From DATKPE01 sp035524335 (GTDB lineage: Bacteria; Bacteroidota; Ignavibacteria; UBA10030; SZUA-254): 64,000 nucleotides of DNA. This document shows positions 35,680-43,719 of the stretch, in pieces. Made by a program: the position numbers and the translations under genes. Under the pieces are notes generated by a model. The model searched no databases. It had not been told where the DNA came from and saw nothing but the letters and a program-made list of their open reading frames with translations. Each line of letters begins with the position of its first letter. Position 1 is the stretch's first letter. Where the stretch lies: NCBI GenBank assembly GCA_035524335.1, contig DATKPE010000003.1:1-64000 (forward strand), read 5' to 3'.

Positions 35680-38010
35680 TCAGATTGAACTCCGTACGGC
35701 CTGCGCTAATGTGTTCTCCGGAGTGAATCCGCTCCTTTGCATACGGACGGCCGCATACACCTGTCCCAGGGCGATCCCGCCGTCGTTCGGGGGGACGCGC
35801 TGGTGCCAATAGGGCTGGAATTTTTCCTCGCGAAGGCGGTGGACCGACTGCTCCAGCAGTCGCCTGTTCTGGAAACAGCCCCCCGTGAGAACCACCCGTT
35901 CCAGGCCGACGGCACGGGCGACGGCGACGATGCTGTCGGCCAGTGTCGCATGGAACCGTGCCGAAATCCTTCCCGTTGAAATTCCGGCCGAAAGATCCGC
36001 CAGAATCCCGTTTACCATTTCTCGCCAATCGACGATGAGCAGACCGTCTGCTCCGGGAGAGATCGGACATCGGTAGGGAACCTCTGCCGCCGGGTCCCCC
36101 GCAGAAAATTCGAGTTCCATCGCGGCCTGGCCTTCGTATTTCGTGAACTGGCGAAGGCCGGTCAGCGATGCGACGGCGTCGAACAGACGGCCCGCACTCG
36201 AACACGGAATTGTATGTCTCTTCTCCTTCAGCAACACGGCAAAATTCCTCCGCTCCTCACCGGTGCAGGCGCGGACGGGGGCGAGATCTGTCCGCTCAAA
36301 AAGGCTGTCGCCGAGGAGTTCGGAAAGGACACCGAGGGCGCTCCGCCGGGGTTCCTTCGCCGCCTGGTCGCCTCCAAGAAGCGGAAAAGGACGGAGCGAA
36401 GCTATTCTCCGCCACGAATCATCCTCCACCGCAAAAAACTCTCCGCCCCAGACGGTGCCATCCGTGCCGTAGCCGGAGCCGTCCCAGGAAATGCCGAGGA
36501 GCCGGCCGTCAATCCGGTTGTCTGCCATGCAGGCGGCGACATGGGCATAGTGATGCTGAACCGTTTCGTGCTGAACAGGCATTTCGAGGGCGTACTTCGT
36601 CGAAAGGTAATCGGGGTGCCGGTCCATGACCACCGTCCCAGGGCTGAGCCGGTACATGCCGGCAAGGTCGGTGATCACGGCGGTGAAGGCATCGAACGCC
36701 TGATTCGATTCGAGATCTCCGATATGCTGGCTGAGGAACACATTTTCGCCCGCGGCGACGGCGACGGTATTTTTGAGATGCGCGCCGACGGCCAGAATGG
36801 TTTTCCCGGCCGGGACGTTCAAGCGGATGGGAAGAGGGGCGTAGCCGCGTGCACGGCGGAGAATATACTCCCTGCCGAGCACGATGCGGACGATCGAATC
36901 ATCCACGTGCCGCCGGATCGGTCTGTCGTGGAGCAGAAAATAATCCGCGATCCCGTTCAGGCGCCGGAGCGCCTCCCCGTTGTCGATGCAGATCGGTTCA
37001 TCCGACAGATTTCCGCTCGTCGCGACGACGGGTCGGCCGATTCCGCGGGTGATGAGATGATGCAGAGGATTGGACGGAAGCAGGACGCCAAGCGCGGGAT
37101 TTCCGGGGGCAACATCCTCCGCGACAGCGAGCATGCCGGCATCCCACCGCCTCGTCAGAAGCACGATCGGAGATTCCGGTGAGAGGAGTATGCGCTCTTC
37201 GAGCGGCTGAACATCGCAGACCTCCCGTACCTGTCCGATGCCGGGGAACAGGACGGCGAACGGTTTTTCCTCGCGGTGCTTTCTGACGCGGAGCCGCTGG
37301 ACCGCCTCGCGGTTGCCCGCGTCCGCAAGGAGATGGAAACCGCCGACCCCCTTGACTGCGACGATTTTTCCGGCTCTCAGGAGATCACACACCGAAACGA
37401 TCGCATCCGCCGCGGCCGCGATCTGCTTCCCCGATCCGTCGGCCAGACTGATTTCCGGTCCGCAGTCGGGGCAGGCGATCGGTTCCGCGTGAAACCGCCG
37501 GTCCGCGGGGTCCTCGTACTCCTTCCGGCAGGCGTCACACATCGGAAAATGCCGCATCGTGGTCGATGCGCGATCATACGGAAGCCGTTCGATAATCGAG
37601 AACCGGGGACCGCAGTTGGTGCAGTTGATGAACGGATAGCCGAACCGCCTGTCCGCGGGGTCGGTCATCTCCCTGAGGCAATCCGGACAAACGGCGATAT
37701 CGGGCAGAATCAGCGCCTGCGGCTCATCATCCGCCTCGCTCGCCCGAATCTCGAATTTTGAATATCCGGCGGGATCGAGGGAAACGGCTTCACAGCTCTG
37801 GATGGAGGCGAGCGCAGGCTTCTCTTTTCCGATACGGATCAGAAATTCCGTCAATGAATTTTCCTCCCCCTCCGCCTCGATATAAACGCCCCGGGACGAA
37901 TTGAGGACCCACCCGGTAAGACCGAGGGATGCGGCGAGCCGGTAGATGAACGGCCTGAAACCGACCCCCTGGACTGCACCCCGGATGACGATGTGGCTCC
38001 GCCGGATCAT
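35680..38010 (-). CDS. hypF: carbamoyltransferase HypF
   Basis: 776 residues, the usual length. Four domains are seen: an acylphosphatase-like N-terminus (GAVQGVGFRPFIYRLA, about 10-90); two zinc motifs (CPDC...INCTNCGPRFS and CDAC...IACPDCGP, about 108-185); a YrdC-like domain (about 205-385, VKGVGGFHLLADA and VATSGNLSDEPI); and a Kae1-like ATP-binding domain (about 400-770, MDRHPDYLST, HHYAHVAACM, SWDGSGYGTDG, LTGGCFQN). It turns carbamoyl phosphate and ATP into the carbamoyl group transferred to HypE. The start overlaps the hypB stop by 4 bp. Confidence 0.97.
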   Translation of the reverse strand: MIRRSHIVIRGAVQGVGFRPFIYRLAASLGLTGWVLNSSRGVYIEAEGEENSLTEFLIRIGKEKPALASIQSCEAVSLDPAGYSKFEIRASEADDEPQALILPDIAVCPDCLREMTDPADRRFGYPFINCTNCGPRFSIIERLPYDRASTTMRHFPMCDACRKEYEDPADRRFHAEPIACPDCGPEISLADGSGKQIAAAADAIVSVCDLLRAGKIVAVKGVGGFHLLADAGNREAVQRLRVRKHREEKPFAVLFPGIGQVREVCDVQPLEERILLSPESPIVLLTRRWDAGMLAVAEDVAPGNPALGVLLPSNPLHHLITRGIGRPVVATSGNLSDEPICIDNGEALRRLNGIADYFLLHDRPIRRHVDDSIVRIVLGREYILRRARGYAPLPIRLNVPAGKTILAVGAHLKNTVAVAAGENVFLSQHIGDLESNQAFDAFTAVITDLAGMYRLSPGTVVMDRHPDYLSTKYALEMPVQHETVQHHYAHVAACMADNRIDGRLLGISWDGSGYGTDGTVWGGEFFAVEDDSWRRIASLRPFPLLGGDQAAKEPRRSALGVLSELLGDSLFERTDLAPVRACTGEERRNFAVLLKEKRHTIPCSSAGRLFDAVASLTGLRQFTKYEGQAAMELEFSAGDPAAEVPYRCPISPGADGLLIVDWREMVNGILADLSAGISTGRISARFHATLADSIVAVARAVGLERVVLTGGCFQNRRLLEQSVHRLREEKFQPYWHQRVPPNDGGIALGQVYAAVRMQRSGFTPENTLAQAVRSSI

Positions 38011-38663
38011 ACCGTCCCGCGCATCTCCGCTTCCAGCCAGTTACACCAACCGTCGATGCCCTCTCCCGTCGTGCACGAGGTCCGGAAAATCCTCAGCGCA
38101 GGATTCACCGCGCGGGCATTTGATTCCAGCACCCGGATATCACACGGCAGATGAGGAAGGAGATCGATCTTGTTGATGATCAGAACGGCGGAGTTCAGAA
38201 AGACACCCGGATATTTCAGCGGTTTGTCATCCCCCTCCGTCGTGCTCGCGACGACAATTTTCAATTTCTCGCCGAGATCATAGTTCGCAGGACAGACCAG
38301 ATTGCCGACATTTTCAATGATCAGAAGATGTATCGCCTTCAGATCGAGCCTGTCGAGAGCGCTCTGCACAAGAGCGGCGTCGAGGTGACAGCCGCCGCGG
38401 GTGACGATCTGGACGGCGGGAACGTTGTACCGTGCAATCCGCTGTGCATCGAGATCGGTTTGGACGTCCCCTTCGATCACCGCGAGCGGAACACGCGGAT
38501 GCAGTCGGGCGATCATCTGTTCAAGAAGGGATGTTTTTCCCGCCCCCGGCGAACTGAGAATGTTGATGCACGTGATGTCGTGCTCAGCGATCCGCGCCCT
38601 GTTGAGAGCGGCTAATTCATCGTTCTTTGCGAGTATGTTCCGTTCGATCGTAATGACACTCAT
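38007..38663 (-). CDS. hypB: nickel-insertion GTPase HypB without a histidine-rich region
   Basis: 218 residues. The GTPase P-loop is LSSPGAGKTSLLEQ, with IEGDVQTDLDAQRI as switch, NVGNLVCPANYDLGE carrying the metal-site Cys, and IINKIDLLPH as the NKxD box. Unlike many HypB proteins there is no poly-His stretch and no N-terminal CxxCGC nickel motif, so nickel storage is not expected. It delivers nickel with HypA. It overlaps hypA by 4 bp and hypF by 4 bp, showing a tight operon. Confidence 0.96.
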   Translation of the reverse strand: MSVITIERNILAKNDELAALNRARIAEHDITCINILSSPGAGKTSLLEQMIARLHPRVPLAVIEGDVQTDLDAQRIARYNVPAVQIVTRGGCHLDAALVQSALDRLDLKAIHLLIIENVGNLVCPANYDLGEKLKIVVASTTEGDDKPLKYPGVFLNSAVLIINKIDLLPHLPCDIRVLESNARAVNPALRIFRTSCTTGEGIDGWCNWLEAEMRGTV

Positions 38664-39025
38664 GCACCCTCCGTGGTATCTGCTTCGGCCAGCTCACATT
38701 CCAGCACCTGAAGTTCCATGCCTGATGAGACCGTCATCCCGGGTGATCCGCAGTTCGGGCAGGCTGAAAATATTTCCTCCATCGGCGATTCTGCACCGCA
38801 CGCGGGGCATCGACCGGCAAGAGGTACGGACTCGATCACCAGCATCGAACCCTTGAGACGGGTTTCGCGTTTCATCACATCAAAACAGAATTCCAGCGAC
38901 TCGGGCACAACGCCGGCGGCCGAACCGACCCTTATCCTGATCGACCGTACTGATTCAAGCCGGTCCTGCGGACATTGCTGATGTACTATGTCGAGGATAT
39001 TCCCTGCTATCGACATCTCATGCAT
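38660..39025 (-). CDS. hypA: nickel/zinc metallochaperone HypA
   Basis: 121 residues from the ATG at 39025, giving the canonical MHEMSIA N-terminus with the nickel-binding His2; the in-frame extension from a TTG at 39145 is rejected because HypA needs its free N-terminal MHE. A zinc ribbon of two CPxCG motifs (CPACG and CPNCG, about residues 73-93) follows. It is first in the hyp operon. The 177 bp between it and cutC hold no recognisable promoter pair. Confidence 0.96.
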   Translation of the reverse strand: MHEMSIAGNILDIVHQQCPQDRLESVRSIRIRVGSAAGVVPESLEFCFDVMKRETRLKGSMLVIESVPLAGRCPACGAESPMEEIFSACPNCGSPGMTVSSGMELQVLECELAEADTTEGA

Positions 39026-39202
39026 GGCGGATGAAAGGCTGTTTGAAAGGGATTCCGCAAATAGTGCGCCACGGATTGGCGGAAGGCATCCGCATTTTAT
39101 CCCGCCCGGGAGGCAGAAGTGGGGTTTTCTCTCAATATCGCACAATCGGCACCGGCGGTCTCTCAGCGTTGAGAATTGCCTCCGGATCGGTCTGCGGTCT
39201 GG

Positions 39203-39928
39203 TCAGATCGTTCCGAGCATCCGGACGATCGCCGCAACCCGGGCCTTTTCGACGACCCGGTTCTGGCCGAACGAACGCGTGAACGGTCCCTTCGCACGGT
39301 CCGGTTCTCCCTCCACCCCGCTTCCGATGTGAACCTCGCCGGCGCGGGTGGAGCGGAGGAACGGACGCAGGTTTCCGGCATTGATGCCTCCGCCCGGAAG
39401 GATCGTGACACGCCGGCCGGCCCTGAGAATCAGTGAGCGGATCCGGACCGCTCCCGCGGGCGCGGAGGATTTTCCGCCGGCGGTCAGAAGACGATCGACC
39501 CCCAGATCGGCGAGTTCGTTGAGCGCCTCTACCGGATCCGGCGCAGAATCGAACGCCCGGTGAAATGTGACGCTCATCGGACGGGCGATCCGGACGAGCC
39601 CCGCAGTGCGCTTTCGATCGATGCGGTTTTCCGGGAGGAGAATGCCGAAGACGACGCCGTCGGCTCCGAGATCCTTCGCAACCGCAATGTCCCGGCGCAT
39701 CACCTCCATCTCGGCGGCAGTATAACAGAAATCCCCGGCCCGCGGCCGGATAAGGACATGAATCGGAATCGGCACCGCATCACGCACACCGGCGATGAGT
39801 CCCGCACTCGGGGTGGTTCCGCCCATCGGGCGGTTTGCACAGAGCTCGATGCGGTCGGCGCCTCCTTTGAAGGCCGCCACCGCGTCGTCGACCGACCCGA
39901 GGCAAATCTCAAGTTTAATTCTGTTCAT
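39203..39928 (-). CDS. cutC: CutC family TIM-barrel protein
   Basis: 241 residues, full CutC length. The family text is clear: LEICLGSVDDAVAAFKGGADRIELCA, GGTTPSAGLI, IHVLIRPRAGDFCYTAAE, LGADGVVFGIL, VTFHRAFD, RLLTAGGKSSAPAG and ILPGGGINAGN. CutC was named for copper homeostasis in E. coli, but its biochemical role remains unclear. It is 24 bp after the GH20 gene, and such neighbours occur elsewhere in Bacteroidota as part of glycan regions; any role in sugar metabolism is speculative. Confidence 0.93.
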   Translation of the reverse strand: MNRIKLEICLGSVDDAVAAFKGGADRIELCANRPMGGTTPSAGLIAGVRDAVPIPIHVLIRPRAGDFCYTAAEMEVMRRDIAVAKDLGADGVVFGILLPENRIDRKRTAGLVRIARPMSVTFHRAFDSAPDPVEALNELADLGVDRLLTAGGKSSAPAGAVRIRSLILRAGRRVTILPGGGINAGNLRPFLRSTRAGEVHIGSGVEGEPDRAKGPFTRSFGQNRVVEKARVAAIVRMLGTI

Positions 39929-39952
39929 GGGTTCCGGGTCATCCTTCCCGCG

Positions 39953-42253
39953 CTATTTTTCAATCGCCAGCTCATCGACAAAAAGCCACGCGCTGTTCCC
40001 TGAGCCGGGCTTCCCCTCCGGAATCCTGCCGGCATTCCGGGCAACGATGCGGACAAACCGGGCTGACTGCGTGCCGAGATCCAGAGCGATGACCGCCCCG
40101 GACCTATGGATCTGCATCGAGTCGAGCTCCCCGATCATCGTCATCGAAGCCGAGTCGTTTCCTGCATATACCGTCAGATGCCGTGGCGGATAGATCCAGC
40201 TCGCCTCCGCGCCGACAAATGAGGTGCGCAGGCGGGAAAAGCCGGTGACCGCTCCAAGGTCGATCGTGGCGTCCAGATCAGGTCCCCAGAACCCCAGCCA
40301 GTTCTGTCCGAAGCGGGCCGTATCTCCCCTGATCCCGTCGACAAGGGTGGATGGACCATGGCCCGGATAATTCTGATGAGCGGGCGCGGCAAGCCGGATC
40401 GGTTTCCCTGTCGAGAGCGATATTTCAAACCGCTGACCGGTGATCGCGCTCAGCATGCGGTCGCCCTCCAGATACGCCGCTTTTATGGTAACTGAATGAT
40501 CGACCGGAATGGGCGTTTTGTACAGGGTTGACGACGCCGACGGATCGGAACCGTCGAGGGTGTAGCGGATCCCGCCGGAGGTGAACGGTGAATGGAGTTC
40601 CACGGCGAGTACCTTCCCGGTGCCGGCCGGAACCGGAAGAATCGTGACTTCATACAAGGCGCGGGAATAATTGACACCGATCGAATCGAGAAGCGGCAGG
40701 CCGGCAATGAGCCTCTGCTGAAAGTCGCTGTAGACACGGCTCGATTCCGGCGTCCAGTCCACCTCGGCCAGTGCCGCTGTCCGGGGGTATGCCATATATT
40801 CGACCTGCCGGGGCGTGGGGATATATTCTGTCCACACATTCCCCTGGGCGCCGAGGATATGGCTTTGTTCCTCCGGAGTGAGACCGGACGGAACGGGGTC
40901 GTACGAGTAGACCTTTTCAACCGTGGTATAACCGCCGATGGCGAGCGGTTCGGTCGCAGGATTTCCCTGGTAATAATCGAAATAGCAGTACCCCCCGGGG
41001 GTCATCACGACATCGTGCCGCATCCGCGCCGCGGCGGTTCCTCCTTCGGTTCCGCGCCAGCTCATGACCGCCGCATCGGGGGGAAGGCCCCCTTCCAGAA
41101 TTTCGTCCCAGCCGATGCTCCTCTTCCCTTTGGCTGTGAGGAACTGACCGATCTGCCGGATGAAATAGCTCTGCAGTTCATCCTCATTCTTCAATCCCTC
41201 GCTCTTGATCAGGGCCTGGCAGTGTGCGCACGCCTTCCAGCGGGTTTTCGGCACTTCGTCCCCGCCGATGTGGATGTAGGGGCCGGGGAAAATGTCGCAC
41301 ACCTCCGAGAGGACATCTTCCAGGAAAGAGAATGTCTCCTTTTTCGGACAGAAGACATCGTCGTAGACACCCCAGGCCCGGCCGACCTCAAAAGGTCCCC
41401 CGGTACAGGAAAGTGCGGGGTAGGACGCCAGGGCGGCAAGGGCATGTCCCGGCATTTCGATTTCGGGAACGATGGTGACATGCCGGTCGGCGGCATACGA
41501 CACAAGATCGCGGAGCTGACTCTGGGAATACCATCCGCCGTACCGGAGAGAATCGAATTTCTGCGCGCTGTACGGTCCCACCATCGACCCGGCGCGATAC
41601 CCGCCGACCTGCATGAGGCGGGGATATTTCCGGATTTCGATGCGCCATCCCTGATCGTCCGTCAGATGGAGATGGAATGTATTCATCTTGTAGACCGACA
41701 TGAGATCGACGTACTTCTTCAGAAATTCGACCGGGAAGAAATGGCGGCAGACGTCAAGATGGAGGCCGCGCCACCGGAAGCGGGGATAGTCGGTGATCTC
41801 GAGTCCCGGAATTTCGAGTTTCCCGCCCGTCGTGAGGGTGAACAACTGCCGGAGCGTCTGTTCGCCGTAAAATATCCCCGCCGGGCTTCCCCGGAGATTT
41901 ATCCGACGGTCGGTGACGCTCAGATGATATCCTTCCGGGCCGAGGAGGGAGTCGACGGCCGATTCCAGCGTTATGGTGTTGTCCGTCGGAGCGCCTCCGA
42001 TGATGATGCGCACCTCCGCCCGGGTCCGCGCGCCGATCCAGCGGGCAAGAAAGTCAGCTTCAGTTTCGAGTGATCGGTCGAGAGCCCTGATCGCGGTCGT
42101 CCGGGTGATCGTGAAGCTGTCGCCCGTCCTGTGAACGGAGACCGGGAGAGGTATCAGCGGCAGACGATCGGCAGGGCCGGCGGTCGAGGGAGCAGTGCCG
42201 ACGACCAGCAGGATAAAGAAAAGTGATATGACGAGGCGGATATGCAGTTTCAT
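39953..42253 (-). CDS. secreted GH20 beta-N-acetylhexosaminidase
   Basis: 766 residues from the ATG at 42253, which begins a strong signal peptide (IRLVISLFFILLVVGTAPSTA); the 27 codons upstream do not. An N-terminal GH20b-like domain (about 30-150, ending GIFYGEQTLRQL) precedes the barrel. RGLHLDVCRHFFPVEFLKKYVDLMSVYKMN, HLTDDQGWRIE, PEIEMPGH and the catalytic Asp332-Glu333 in HIGGDEVPKTRW identify GH20. Past about 540 there are a chitobiase C-terminal-like domain (IRYTLDGSDPSASS) and a discoidin-like domain ending LFVDELAIE, like those on the GH92 enzyme. It removes terminal GlcNAc/GalNAc and is probably a periplasmic or surface enzyme. It starts 49 bp after xdhC. Confidence 0.94.
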   Translation of the reverse strand: MKLHIRLVISLFFILLVVGTAPSTAGPADRLPLIPLPVSVHRTGDSFTITRTTAIRALDRSLETEADFLARWIGARTRAEVRIIIGGAPTDNTITLESAVDSLLGPEGYHLSVTDRRINLRGSPAGIFYGEQTLRQLFTLTTGGKLEIPGLEITDYPRFRWRGLHLDVCRHFFPVEFLKKYVDLMSVYKMNTFHLHLTDDQGWRIEIRKYPRLMQVGGYRAGSMVGPYSAQKFDSLRYGGWYSQSQLRDLVSYAADRHVTIVPEIEMPGHALAALASYPALSCTGGPFEVGRAWGVYDDVFCPKKETFSFLEDVLSEVCDIFPGPYIHIGGDEVPKTRWKACAHCQALIKSEGLKNEDELQSYFIRQIGQFLTAKGKRSIGWDEILEGGLPPDAAVMSWRGTEGGTAAARMRHDVVMTPGGYCYFDYYQGNPATEPLAIGGYTTVEKVYSYDPVPSGLTPEEQSHILGAQGNVWTEYIPTPRQVEYMAYPRTAALAEVDWTPESSRVYSDFQQRLIAGLPLLDSIGVNYSRALYEVTILPVPAGTGKVLAVELHSPFTSGGIRYTLDGSDPSASSTLYKTPIPVDHSVTIKAAYLEGDRMLSAITGQRFEISLSTGKPIRLAAPAHQNYPGHGPSTLVDGIRGDTARFGQNWLGFWGPDLDATIDLGAVTGFSRLRTSFVGAEASWIYPPRHLTVYAGNDSASMTMIGELDSMQIHRSGAVIALDLGTQSARFVRIVARNAGRIPEGKPGSGNSAWLFVDELAIEK

Positions 42254-42302
42254 AATCGTGAACATACGAAGACGGCGCGCTCCGGGCAAGTATGGAGGGC
42301 AT

Positions 42303-43109
42303 TCATCCCGGATTCCGGCCGTACTTGACGGCAATCAGCTGGGCCGCGATGCTGACGGCGATTTCTTCGGGAGTATGCGAGCCGATGGAAATTCCCACCG
42401 GGGCGAAGACCGGTGCGAGCAGTTTCCGGTCGATTCCGTCCGCGAGGAGCCGGTCGAAGAGTTCCCGGACCTTTTTCGCACTGCCGAGGAGTCCAAGATA
42501 CCGGCACTCTTTGCCGAGGCAGGCCCGGATAGCCTGTTCATCATACTTGTGCCCGTGTGTCATGATGACGATGAAGGTCTCCGGAGAAAATTCGATATGT
42601 TCTGCGATATCGCGGATAGGGGTACAGACGGTGCGGGAGGCGCCCGGATGTTTTTGTGCCGTCGACCACTCCTCCCGGTCGTCGAGCACCGTGACGGTGA
42701 AACCGCACCGAGATGCGAGCGATGAAAGAGCGGCGCCGCAGTGTCCGCCGCCGACGATGTACAGCGGCGCTCCGGTGAACAGCGGCTCGATGAGAATTTC
42801 CTGCCATCCTCCGCACACCATGCCGGTCTTCTCGGCATCCGCGCCGCCGTCGCCAAGATCATAGCACCAATGCGCAAGCAGAGCCGGCCGTTCCCGCATG
42901 ATCCGGTCGATGACTCTGCGTTCGATCTCCCCGCCTCCCACGGTCCCCGCGCGCCGTCCCGTCCGGTCGACGATCATCTTCATGCCCGGTTCCACCGGCG
43001 TTGAACCGTCTGTCGCAATGACCGTCGCGATCCAGACCGGCGTCCGCCGGAGTTCCGCGTCGGCGAGCAGGCCGTAGAACGCCGCCGGGCCGCTTCCGTC
43101 ATCAATCAT
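42303..43109 (-). CDS. xdhC: XdhC/CoxI-family molybdenum-hydroxylase maturation factor
   Basis: 268 residues from the ATG at 43109, 10 bp after mocA; the longer frame upstream overlaps mocA and is rejected. The N-terminal XdhC_CoxI motif is VIATDGSTPVEPGMKMIV...TVGGGEIERRV, and the C-terminal XdhC_C Rossmann domain carries LYIVGGGHCGAAL and MTHGHKYDEQAI...YLGLLGSAKK. XdhC proteins bind the molybdenum cofactor and mediate its sulfuration and insertion into xanthine dehydrogenase-type enzymes. It closes the molybdenum-hydroxylase operon. It could serve both hydroxylases encoded here. No yqeB/yqeC homologue is visible. Confidence 0.92.
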   Translation of the reverse strand: MIDDGSGPAAFYGLLADAELRRTPVWIATVIATDGSTPVEPGMKMIVDRTGRRAGTVGGGEIERRVIDRIMRERPALLAHWCYDLGDGGADAEKTGMVCGGWQEILIEPLFTGAPLYIVGGGHCGAALSSLASRCGFTVTVLDDREEWSTAQKHPGASRTVCTPIRDIAEHIEFSPETFIVIMTHGHKYDEQAIRACLGKECRYLGLLGSAKKVRELFDRLLADGIDRKLLAPVFAPVGISIGSHTPEEIAVSIAAQLIAVKYGRNPG

Positions 43110-43119
43110 ATCATGCCTC

Positions 43120-43719
43120 TCATCGTTCGACAGCAGTATTGAACCTGGCCGCATCGGCCGGTGAGTTGAGGTTTCCGAGAATGCCGATGTCCCTGCAGGC
43201 GGTGTAGCAGATCTCCGATCCCGTTCCATGCAGTACATCCTTCAGCCGAAGGCCCTTGTCCGCCCGCAGTATCCGGGCAAAGAGATTCCGGGGAATCACG
43301 ATCGGATGACCAGCCTGACGGTTCAGCGAGGGAATGATGACTGCCTCCGGCCGCAGAGCCGATTTGTGCAGGAGCAGCTCATAGGTGGCCGGCGCCACGA
43401 GCGGATGATCGACCGGTATCAGGATCACCTTCTGCTTGCCGGCAAAATGAGCGAGGCCGACTTGCACGGAGGAGAGCATTCCGGATTCGGGCGACGGATT
43501 GACGGCGACCGGAAGATTCGGGAAGGTATCCGCGATCCAGTCCGTGTCGGCCGGTCTCAGAATACAGATCAGGTCCGTCACGCCGGCTGCGGCAACCGCG
43601 TCGGTGATCCGTTCAATGAAATAGACGCCCCCCGCCTTCATCCGTACTTTCGGGGTGCCCATGCGGGCGCCGTTGCCGGCCGCAAGAACGATGGCTCCGA
43701 CCGATCCTGTCCCGGTCAT
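43120..43719 (-). CDS. mocA: MocA-type molybdenum cofactor cytidylyltransferase-like protein
   Basis: 199 residues. The nucleotidyltransferase motif is IVLAAGNGARMGTPK (about 10-24), with NPSPESGMLSSVQVGL, the metal site IPVDHPLV and RQAGHPIVIP, matching the MocA/YgfJ branch of the MobA-like family. MocA makes the cytosine dinucleotide form of the cofactor used by xanthine dehydrogenase-type enzymes. YgfJ is likewise encoded in the E. coli ygeW-ssnA region. It overlaps the TrpB-like gene by 4 bp. Confidence 0.9.
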   Translation of the reverse strand: MTGTGSVGAIVLAAGNGARMGTPKVRMKAGGVYFIERITDAVAAAGVTDLICILRPADTDWIADTFPNLPVAVNPSPESGMLSSVQVGLAHFAGKQKVILIPVDHPLVAPATYELLLHKSALRPEAVIIPSLNRQAGHPIVIPRNLFARILRADKGLRLKDVLHGTGSEICYTACRDIGILGNLNSPADAARFNTAVER

